Source of the DNA: Alphaproteobacteria bacterium SO-S41
Lineage (GTDB): Bacteria > Pseudomonadota > Alphaproteobacteria > Micropepsales > Micropepsaceae
Direction of reading: 5' to 3'
Assembly: GCA_019670725.1 (NCBI GenBank)
Contig: AP024629.1
Span: forward strand, 3,162,001 to 3,226,000
DNA length: 64,000 bases
Shown here: piece after piece, positions 55,999-62,994 of the stretch
Layout of the letters: every line of letters begins with the position of its first letter
Position numbering within the stretch: the first letter of the stretch is position 1
Made by a program: the position numbers and the translations under genes
Notes under the pieces: generated by a model
What the model was told of the DNA's origin: nothing
Seen by the model: only the letters and a program-made list of their open reading frames with translations
Databases searched by the model: none

Positions 55999-56074
55999 CA
56001 TAAACTGACAGCATGGCGTCGTATCCCCTTCCGCCGGCGCGCGATCCCGCCCGCCGCTGACCGAGGAGACTCCA

Positions 56075-56446
56075 ATGCTCGACTTCAATTTCGTGCTGCT
56101 GCACGTCGCCGACAGCGCCGCGAGCGCCAAATTCTACCGCGACCTGCTGGGCATTCCGATCATCTCGGAGGTCCCGGGCTTCGCCATGCTGCCCCTTCGC
56201 GAGGGCGTCACGCTCGGCCTCTGGCTGCGCGAGACGGTCGAGCCGAAAACCTCCGGCGAGACCGGCGCCAGCGAAATCTCCTTCGCCGTCGCCGACAAGG
56301 CGGCGATCGCCGCGCTGCACGCCGACTGGCAGGCCCGCGGCCTCCCCATCCTCCAGCCCCCCGCCGAAGTCGGCTTCGGCACCACCTTCACCGCCCAGGA
56401 CCCCGACGGCCACCGCCTCCGCGTGGTCGCCCCGCCGGCGGCGTAG
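56075..56446 (+). CDS. VOC/glyoxalase-superfamily protein
   Basis: A 123-residue single VOC module: FNFVLLHVADSAASAKFYRD then LLGIPIISEVPGFAML at the front and FGTTFTAQDPDGHRLRVVAP at the end. Only some of the usual metal His/Glu are evident. Members act as dioxygenases, isomerases or drug-binding resistance proteins. GAGGAG lies shortly before the ATG. Confidence 0.85.
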   Translation: MLDFNFVLLHVADSAASAKFYRDLLGIPIISEVPGFAMLPLREGVTLGLWLRETVEPKTSGETGASEISFAVADKAAIAALHADWQARGLPILQPPAEVGFGTTFTAQDPDGHRLRVVAPPAA

Positions 56447-57125
<679 letters not shown>

Positions 57126-57188
57126 GTGGCCGTCGCCCTGGACCCGTCAATCCGCGGCGAACATACTAAGACGTCCGGGAGAACGGTC

Positions 57189-57836
57189 GTGCTGAGCCGA
57201 ACAGGATACAAATTCGTAGAGCCGGAAGCGGCACACTTTATCGATGCAGGCTCCGTGAAGGTTGGAGCTTTAGCCAAATATCGCGACGAGGAAGCGAACG
57301 CTGATCTTATCGGAGACAAAGACGACGGCACAGAACAAACCCTGCTCGGCGACCGCGTCACTCTGGATGATGACGAGTTTCAGCGGCGAGCTAACGGTCC
57401 GATGCGGCGCCAATTCAACATCCCTGGCGGAAAAGCAAACACGTTCGCCAACATCCGAGTTGTTCAAGAGCATCATCTTCCGACGTACTGCTTCACACGA
57501 AATCTATCACCGGCTGCCGTTCAGTCGTTCGCGAAGATTGGATTCACTGCCTGCTATCGGATTTCTGACGTCTACTATCTTGCTCACATCATAGCTGCCG
57601 CTATCGCGACGGCGGGTGTCGCCATGGATCTCATGGTCGGCCCCGTCGAATATGTGGAGAGCATAGAAACCGCCTGGGACCAGGAACCACCACCAGCGGA
57701 AGTATCGCTATTTAGGAAGCATCGCCGTTTCGCGGTACAAGACGAGGGGCGAATCTATTGGACCAAGCCTGACTTCAAGGAGCCGACCTTCCTCAATCTC
57801 GATGAGGCGCGGCGCATGTTCACGCGCGTATTCTGA
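57189..57836 (+). CDS. Hypothetical protein of accessory island
   Basis: A 215-residue soluble protein. Its front (FIDAGSVKVGALAKYRDEEA, then GDKDDGTEQTLLGDRVTLDD) and end (FRKHRRFAVQDEGRIYWTKP) resemble a family of unnamed proteins with IGSL-YR-E-GD-EG patterns that I have only seen as hypothetical proteins in accessory DNA. Codon use is visibly less GC-rich than in the chromosomal neighbours, which suggests transfer. GTG 57189 is favoured by GGGAGA six bases upstream; GTG 57126 opens the frame. Confidence 0.6.
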   Translation: MLSRTGYKFVEPEAAHFIDAGSVKVGALAKYRDEEANADLIGDKDDGTEQTLLGDRVTLDDDEFQRRANGPMRRQFNIPGGKANTFANIRVVQEHHLPTYCFTRNLSPAAVQSFAKIGFTACYRISDVYYLAHIIAAAIATAGVAMDLMVGPVEYVESIETAWDQEPPPAEVSLFRKHRRFAVQDEGRIYWTKPDFKEPTFLNLDEARRMFTRVF

Positions 57837-57955
57837 TCTTGCCGTTGCAACGCAAAAGTACCCACCGTCCGTCGAACCGGAGGGGTCGAACAACAGATCG
57901 CTAAAGCCCGAACGGTGCAGAAAGCAACCCCGGCTGCATCGGCCTGACGCCAGAG

Positions 57956-58078
57956 ATGACGCGCGCCATCTACACGATCACCCATGACGCCAGGGGCTAC
58001 CTCGTCGTGTTCGAGGACCGGCCCTACGGTCCGCATGCCGAGCTTCTCGACGCGTTCAAGACCGCTGCGCATTCCGCA
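57956..58078 (+). pseudogene. Truncated duplicate of the 58961 gene
   Basis: The first 40 codons (TRAIYTITHDARGYLVVFED, then RPYGPHAELLDAFKTAAHSA) are almost identical, also at the DNA level, to the gene at 58961. The similarity then stops abruptly at the 3' end of the leftward gene that ends at 58056, and an unrelated tail follows. It looks like a direct-repeat remnant of a duplication or an insertion. Confidence 0.7.
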
Positions 58079-58418
58079 GCCGTCGCGCGAAGACGAAATC
58101 TGCCGCGAGCGCGGCCGTCAGCCGGTCGGCAACGGCCTTGCTGCCGATCTGTTTGAACATGTCGTCGCGATAGGGCTTCAAGGGGCACGGCACATTGCCC
58201 GTGCCGATGTCGACGATCGCACCCGCCAGCGTGCGCCGCACCTCGTCGATCGGCACGACCTGGGGAATGCCCCGCTCTTCTCGCCAGCGCATCTTGTCGG
58301 CCTGCCGGGCGGCATTGAGCAGCGGCCGCAGCGCCGCCACAGGCACGGTGATCTCCGTCTCGTCGGCGAGGCCAAGAAGACCTAGATCCTTGATGATTTC
58401 CTCGACGGTTTCGCTCAT
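58056..58418 (-). CDS. Unknown protein, second gene of LexA-box operon (island copy)
   Basis: A 120-residue protein, SETVEEIIKDLGLLGLADET, then ITVPVAALRPLLNAARQADK, MRWREERGIPQVVPIDEVRR, and an ending with VADRLTAALAADFVFARRLR. It is homologous to the prophage protein at 15632-16015 (shared L-LL-AA--D--RWR and the following I/V-E---T-A). The ATG overlaps the stop of the first gene (ATGA), as in the prophage copy. The function is unknown. Confidence 0.7.
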   Translation of the reverse strand: MSETVEEIIKDLGLLGLADETEITVPVAALRPLLNAARQADKMRWREERGIPQVVPIDEVRRTLAGAIVDIGTGNVPCPLKPYRDDMFKQIGSKAVADRLTAALAADFVFARRLRNAQRS

Positions 58419-58786
58419 CGCTGGCCAGCTCTCGTCTTCACGATCGCGGCGACGACGCGCATCATGCGGAGCATCAGCCGCGCCAACACTTCGGGATCCT
58501 CCGGCATGGGGTCTTCCCATTGGAAGTCACGAAAGATCAGCCCCGTCTCGCTGTCGTGGAGTGTCAGAGCGCCCTCGTCCTGGCTGAAGTCCTCGGCGCC
58601 CGCGTCCTCGGCCGGCATGAATGCCGCGGCGAAGGCAGGCATTCCTTCGAACAGAACCGCACCGCCCTTAAAGCCGCGCCGTACCGTCCAGCGATACTCG
58701 CTGACGATGACCTGCTGCTGGACGCTGCCTTCGGGCGGTACGGCCGCGCCGAGGCCGTCCTGCTCCTCACTAACCGCGCTTCCCAT
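58415..58786 (-). CDS. Unknown protein, first gene of LexA-box operon (island copy)
   Basis: A 123-residue protein with a beta-rich middle (QQQVIVSEYRWTVRRGFKGG) and a C-terminal helix region (LIFRDFQWEDPMPEDPEVLA, RLMLRMMRVVAAIVKTRAGQ) that corresponds to the end of the prophage protein at 16012-16413. ATG 58786 lies about 17 bases after the LexA box, with GAGGA just before it. An in-frame ATG at 58849 would place the box inside the gene and is less likely. It is not a known family to me. Confidence 0.7.
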   Translation of the reverse strand: MGSAVSEEQDGLGAAVPPEGSVQQQVIVSEYRWTVRRGFKGGAVLFEGMPAFAAAFMPAEDAGAEDFSQDEGALTLHDSETGLIFRDFQWEDPMPEDPEVLARLMLRMMRVVAAIVKTRAGQR

Positions 58787-58803
58787 GTCCTCACTCTCGA
58801 CTA

Positions 58804-58843
58804 GAACAAAATAAGAACATTCATTGAGAGCGAAGTCGAGTCC
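58804..58843 (-). promoter_or_regulatory. LexA box with promoter (GTTC-N7-GTTC), second copy
   Basis: Read leftward, 58818-58804 is GTTCTTATTTTGTTC. GGACTCGACT (58843-58834) stands 15 bases upstream, exactly as at 16441-16480. With TCGACT as the -35, the -10 after 17 bases is TCTTAT, inside the box. Confidence 0.8.
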
Positions 58844-58960
58844 CTTCATCTCTACGCGAGGTTGAGCTGGAAGCCCCTGATGATGAAACCGGCGGGATCG
58901 GCCCAACGCAACCGATCGGGCTCTCCCGCGTTCAGCCGAAAAAGCACCACCGAGCCCGAG

Positions 58961-59224
58961 ATGACGCGCGCCATTTACACGATCACCCACGACGCCCGGG
59001 GCTACCTCGTCGTGTTCGAGGACCGGCCCTACGGTCCGTATGCCGAGCTGCTCGATGCGTTCAAGACCGCCGCGCATTCCGCGTTCGATGCGGCAAAACA
59101 GAATGCCGACGGCGCCGAGGTCTTCGTTCAGGAGGACGGCGGCCGGCGCACCATCTGGGCCTCCGAGGTCGATTCCTATCCGATGGATTTCCGCGCCCGG
59201 CTCGGGCTGCCGCCGCTCTTCTGA
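58961..59224 (+). CDS. Small hypothetical protein (intact copy)
   Basis: An 87-residue protein: TRAIYTITHDARGYLVVFED, then DAFKTAAHSAFDAAKQNADG and GGRRTIWASEVDSYPMDFRA. It reads as a small alpha/beta domain of DUF2188-like type. A truncated copy lies 1 kb upstream at 57956. Its stop overlaps the next ATG (TGATG). Confidence 0.65.
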   Translation: MTRAIYTITHDARGYLVVFEDRPYGPYAELLDAFKTAAHSAFDAAKQNADGAEVFVQEDGGRRTIWASEVDSYPMDFRARLGLPPLF

Positions 59225-59421
59225 TGACGGCCGATCGCCCCACTTTGATCGAACGCGCCTACAGCCTCGCGCGCAGCGGCAAGTGCGCGAACGTGACGGC
59301 CTTGAAGGCCGCCCTTCACAGGGAGGGCTATACCCACGCCGAACTGGCGCAGTGGGGGTCCGCGCTGGGGCGCGAGCTGAACAAGATCTGCAAGGCCGCC
59401 CGCGACGCGACAAGCGGTTGA
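59224..59421 (+). CDS. Small hypothetical helical protein
   Basis: A 65-residue protein, IERAYSLARSGKCANVTALK, AALHREGYTHAELAQWGSAL. It looks like a short DNA-binding-type helical bundle, and similar short proteins (single Cys in SGKC, RLxxEGY pattern) occur widely in alphaproteobacteria. It is translationally coupled to the gene before it. Confidence 0.65.
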   Translation: MTADRPTLIERAYSLARSGKCANVTALKAALHREGYTHAELAQWGSALGRELNKICKAARDATSG

Positions 59422-59493
59422 CGGCGCGTGATGGCCAGAGGCGCGGCGCGACGCCGCGCGCGATAACAGTGATCCCGAAAAGGTAGAAGTGGT

Positions 59494-59751
59494 GTGCCCG
59501 ATAAGCTAGTGACGACGCGGATCGGTACGTGGGACTGCGTGACGAGATTTCGTATCCAGCTGCTCGGGCTCGGCGGCGCCACGCTGGCGCTGCTTCAGCC
59601 TGACGAAGCGGTCGCGCTCGACAATGCGATCGAGTTCTGGCTGACCGGCCTCTACGCGACGGTGACGCTGACCTATGGGACGAAGGTGTTGTGGGGCAGC
59701 CCGAAACGAATGCCGGCCGCCTTCAATTTCATGGACAGGCTCGGCGCGTAA
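59494..59751 (+). CDS. Small protein of the EFWLT family (island copy)
   Basis: An 85-residue protein. Its core, TRFRIQLLGLGGATLALLQP and DNAIEFWLTGLYATVTLTYG, GTKVLWGSP, matches the prophage protein at 16835-17059. The start GTG 59494 is tentative. It is followed by the WRA-type gene, as in the prophage. Confidence 0.65.
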   Translation: MPDKLVTTRIGTWDCVTRFRIQLLGLGGATLALLQPDEAVALDNAIEFWLTGLYATVTLTYGTKVLWGSPKRMPAAFNFMDRLGA

Positions 59752-59837
59752 AAATGATGCCTGCCTCCCCTTTTGGGGGGATTGCCCGCCTGAACAGGCT
59801 GCCCGACTGTTCGCTGCGTACAAAGCGAGAGCAGCTC

Positions 59838-60098
59838 ATGTTGTGGCGCGCCGAGTTACCGACAGGCTTCGACCCGCGGGATTGTGTCTTTGCCGGCAAC
59901 CCTCAAACCGAGGGCGCGGCGCGCAAGGTGCTTGCCGTCGCGAAGCGCACCGGCGATGGCCAGGACGATGTCGCCCGCGAGATCGTTTGGCACATCAGGA
60001 CGAGCCCGATCGCCAAGGGCGATGCGGCCTTCGTCGATGCCCAACTGAACCGGCTGGCCGAACTCTGGCGCGCCTTGGACACGCCACGGGCGCCCTAG
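59838..60098 (+). CDS. Small protein of the M-WRA family (island copy)
   Basis: An 86-residue protein, MLWRAELPTGFDPRDCVFAG, then NPQTEGAARKVLAVAKRTGD and GQDDVAREIVWHI. It aligns end to end with the prophage protein at 17171-17410. ATG 59838 gives the equivalent start. Unlike the prophage copy it has no inverted repeat upstream. Confidence 0.65.
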   Translation: MLWRAELPTGFDPRDCVFAGNPQTEGAARKVLAVAKRTGDGQDDVAREIVWHIRTSPIAKGDAAFVDAQLNRLAELWRALDTPRAP

Positions 60099-60132
60099 CC
60101 CTCCTCCGCCATCGCCGAAGCTTCGCTTGGAT

Positions 60133-61212
60133 CTATTCGATCGGCCCGTCGGCCGGCGATGTCGGGTTGGACCGGCGAGAGCGGTCGATCATTTTCTGAA
60201 CGTCCTCGCTGACGCCGATGGTCACGATTTTGATTTCCGGATGCGCGTTCTGATAGACGCGGAAAATTTCGTCCGCGAAGGCTTGTCCGATTTCAGGTAC
60301 GCCCCTGAAGTCGAGCATGACCTCTTCGAATTTATCAAATCGCGCCAAAATCCGTTTCGCCTGCGACCGTGAAACCAATTGTTCCTGGCCAAACCGCGCC
60401 AGGAAAACCGGAACGTGTGTCTTTGCAAAGTCCATGTCTTCGTTCTGAAATTTGTCGAACACCGCTTTCGTCGTCCAGTCGGCGTCGAGATTAATCTCCA
60501 TCTGTACAAACGTACCGGGTGCGGATTCAGGACGATCCTTTGAGTCGATGAGCCAGCCCCAGCCGTCGTCATCCTCGAGCATCGAGCGGCTATAGTAGAG
60601 ATTGCCGGAGAGGATGCCGAACGTGTTGAACATCCGTGACGTGAAAAAAATCCCTTCGCCTGAATGGCGTTTGGGATCAGACGTCAGCTTGCCCTTGGAA
60701 AGCTCGAGCAGCGCCGCGCGAGGATCGGCGAGTTTGAAGTCCCGCTGGATCTTGGCGAAAATTCCGACGCCTCGGTCGGTCACGCTCAAGACGATCTTTG
60801 TCGCATACTGATCGTATTGTACGAGCGCCGTCTCGCTTTCGGAGTGGTCGATCGCATTGTTGAAAATCTCGGTAAAGCCGTAATAGCAAATGTCCGCTAC
60901 ATTCTTCGGCAGGTCTTTTGTAAGAGCTGCGAAGTGCTTCTCCCACACCTCGCTCTCATACATGTCAGGCGTCAGTTGAATGACAGCTTCCTCGTGCACC
61001 ACGGGCTTGAGCACGTAGCGGCGGGCAGAGGTCTTGCCCTCGCCTTCTATGAGCCCGTCCGTTTCAAGTCTTTTGAGGTAACGGCCCGCTGCCGTGCGTG
61101 AGATTTGAAACTTCTCGGCGACCAAGGCGCCGACAGCCTGAGGATGATCCTCGATCGACTTGAGAATAAACGCTTTGATTTCCGGATTTTGGCGGCTTTT
61201 GGGCGTTTTCAC
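60133..61212 (-). CDS. HTH - GHKL ATPase - STAS-like (DUF4325) signalling protein
   Basis: A 359-residue fusion. Residues 1-75 form a winged HTH (VGALVAEKFQISRTAAGRYL, KRLETDGLIEGEGKTSARRY). Residues about 90-250 form a GHKL ATPase: N box YGFTEIFNNAIDHSES, G1 VTDRGVGIFAKIQ, G2 DPKRHSGEGIFFTSRMFNTF. Residues about 265-350 form a STAS-like domain (ILARFDKFEEVMLDFRGVPE, IGQAFADEIFRVYQNAHPEI). It has no phosphoacceptor His, so it resembles an anti-sigma kinase and antagonist on one chain. GTG 61212 follows GAGG by five bases; GTG 61251 opens the frame. Confidence 0.85.
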   Translation of the reverse strand: MKTPKSRQNPEIKAFILKSIEDHPQAVGALVAEKFQISRTAAGRYLKRLETDGLIEGEGKTSARRYVLKPVVHEEAVIQLTPDMYESEVWEKHFAALTKDLPKNVADICYYGFTEIFNNAIDHSESETALVQYDQYATKIVLSVTDRGVGIFAKIQRDFKLADPRAALLELSKGKLTSDPKRHSGEGIFFTSRMFNTFGILSGNLYYSRSMLEDDDGWGWLIDSKDRPESAPGTFVQMEINLDADWTTKAVFDKFQNEDMDFAKTHVPVFLARFGQEQLVSRSQAKRILARFDKFEEVMLDFRGVPEIGQAFADEIFRVYQNAHPEIKIVTIGVSEDVQKMIDRSRRSNPTSPADGPIE

Positions 61213-61322
61213 ATCACCCTCACTGTAAACTTTGAACACATCATCTATCACACTTCGTGGGCTTAACTGTCAACAATACGATAACCGGGTCGCAGCCGGC
61301 CTCCTGCGGCGTCCGGCCCGCC

Positions 61323-62114
61323 CTAGCCCTCCTCCGCCATCGCCCACGCTTCGATCCGTCCGGCCCGCCGCGTGCCCGAGACCAGCCCGTAATGCGCCGC
61401 CAGGCGGTCGAGCGCGAGGCGCAGGATCGTCTTGGCGGAGCGTTGCGGCCAGCCGAAGCCGCGTTCGGCCTCGTTCAGCCCGCGCGCCGTGCACACCACG
61501 TCGAACAGCAGATCGCTGAGGCCCGGCCCCGCCGCGTCCAGCGCCGCAAGGCAGCGCCGTTTGGCGTCGAGCGCGCTCGCCGTGCGGTGCTCGCCGCCCG
61601 CCCCTGCACGCGGCGTCGAATCCAGCGGCACGGACGGATCGCGCGTTACGCGCGGCCGCAATTGGGCGCGCTCGAAATCGGTCTGCAGCCGGTCCGCCGC
61701 CTCGCAGTGCAGGGGGCTGAGGAACGGCGTGCCGTCCGTCTCGATATGGCGCTTCAGGAAATCGAGCGGCGCCGTCGCGTGATCGATGCGCAGACCGCCG
61801 GGCAGCGCCTCGACCTCGCCATGCTGGTTGCGGAACGCCGTCGCGCTCGGCCCCGCCGCGCGCCGCAGCCACGCCTCGCCCTCGGCCGCGATGGCATAGC
61901 GCCGGTCGTCCGCCAGCGCGATCCAGCCCCGCGCCGCGAAGGCCGCGACGGTATCGGCCGCCGCCGTCAGGCGCACCCGGCCGCCGGGGCGCAGGCTCAG
62001 CGCGTAATCGCCCGACGCGCGCCGCTCCAGCCGCGCCTGGCCCATATGCCTCAGGATCCGCGCCGCCTCGCGCTGGATTGCCCGTTTCGCTCCGCCGCTG
62101 TCCGAAATGCCCAT
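61323..62114 (-). CDS. DUF6456 domain protein
   Basis: A 263-residue protein. The C-terminal part (residues about 100-250) is the DUF6456 domain of alphaproteobacteria: SPLHCEAADRLQTDFERAQL, RPRVTRDP, LSDLLFDVVCTARGLNEAER, then GWPQRSAKTILRLALDRLAA. The N-terminal half resembles a winged-helix region (SLRPGGRVRLTAAADTVAAF). It is probably a DNA-associated factor of unknown role. ATG 62114 is preceded by GAGG at five bases. Confidence 0.85.
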   Translation of the reverse strand: MGISDSGGAKRAIQREAARILRHMGQARLERRASGDYALSLRPGGRVRLTAAADTVAAFAARGWIALADDRRYAIAAEGEAWLRRAAGPSATAFRNQHGEVEALPGGLRIDHATAPLDFLKRHIETDGTPFLSPLHCEAADRLQTDFERAQLRPRVTRDPSVPLDSTPRAGAGGEHRTASALDAKRRCLAALDAAGPGLSDLLFDVVCTARGLNEAERGFGWPQRSAKTILRLALDRLAAHYGLVSGTRRAGRIEAWAMAEEG

Positions 62115-62192
62115 GACGTCCTCGCTCTCTTGACGAGAACGAAGGATAATCATCCTAGGAACAAAAGCAATACTATCTAGATTATTTTCCTG

Positions 62193-62768
62193 TCAGATCG
62201 TCGCCTGGCGCGGCTGGAAGACATCCGCCGCCAGCGCCGCGATCGCGCCCTCCCACGAGGGCAGGTCGGCGGGCGCCGCCGTCATCTTGCGCTGCAGGGG
62301 AATGAAGCGGTCATAGCCCAGGATCGTCGTCACCCGGCCGTCGTCGTCCGCCAGCGGCAGGCGCAGCCACGCCTGCACCAGGCTCGGGCGGTCCTTGCGC
62401 AGCAGGGGCATGTAGCCGCTGGCCGGCGCGGCCGAGGCGGCGATGTCGCGATAGATCGCGCGCCAGTCCTCCTGCTCCAGCGCCCGGCCGGTCAGGTCCT
62501 GGCTGAACGCCTCGCGCAGGCCCGTGCCCGCCAGGCGATAGCGGAAGCCCTCGCCGCTCAGATCGACATCGACCAGGCTGATCGTGGGCAGGCGGCGCAC
62601 GATGGCGGCCGGCTTGAAGTCCGCGCGGCGCGGCAGGGCGCCGTCCCGTTTCAGGCTCGCCCAGTAATTCAGGACCTCGCGCTGATCATCCAGCATCTCG
62701 TCCGACCGTAGCGAAATACGCATCGCCCCCATGTGCGGCATCCCCCCGAACCCGCTGACCCCAGACAT
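62193..62768 (-). CDS. PAS_5-domain protein
   Basis: A 191-residue protein of the PAS_5 family common in alphaproteobacteria: VLNYWASLKRDGALPRRADF, KPAAIVRRLPTISLVDVDLS, EGFRYRLAGTGLREAFSQDL, then LGYDRFIPLQ. It has no output domain. ATG 62768 opens the frame; ATGs at 62738, 62732 and 62723 are alternatives, the first with a G-run upstream. Confidence 0.8.
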   Translation of the reverse strand: MSGVSGFGGMPHMGAMRISLRSDEMLDDQREVLNYWASLKRDGALPRRADFKPAAIVRRLPTISLVDVDLSGEGFRYRLAGTGLREAFSQDLTGRALEQEDWRAIYRDIAASAAPASGYMPLLRKDRPSLVQAWLRLPLADDDGRVTTILGYDRFIPLQRKMTAAPADLPSWEGAIAALAADVFQPRQATI

Positions 62769-62791
62769 TCACGTCTGATTAACCATGCGGT

Positions 62792-62886
62792 GAATCGCGG
62801 AATCGAGCAAGCGCAATTTCGCCATAAAGCTTTGAATCTAAACGAATATTCGTTTCGAAACCGATTCAACCCGCCCATCCAGAATC
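62792..62886. promoter_or_regulatory. GANTC cluster and 16-bp palindrome in a divergent promoter
   Basis: Five GANTC sites (62792, 62800, 62834, 62863, 62882) occur within 95 bases. The perfect palindrome AAACGAATATTCGTTT covers 62840-62855. The region is AT-rich and separates the PAS_5 gene from the antiporter gene. Confidence 0.6.
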
Positions 62887-62994
62887 GAATTTCGGAAATT
62901 TCATCCGCCTACGGATGACCGTCCGTCCCTTCCCCCGCCCCGCCGCGCCCGCTAAGAAATCCACGAACGGGCGATGCGGGGGGGCATACCGGGT

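Noticed and set aside
54148-56130. Leftward frame of 660 codons over LysR, WYL and VOC genes
   Set aside because: It spans three intact genes and an intergenic repeat on the other strand; its composition is that of a mirror frame.
62160-62190. TAGATTATTTTCCTG near 62170 as a fourth GTA promoter module
   Set aside because: It matches only the outer edge of the module; no TTGACC-17-TATATA is present.
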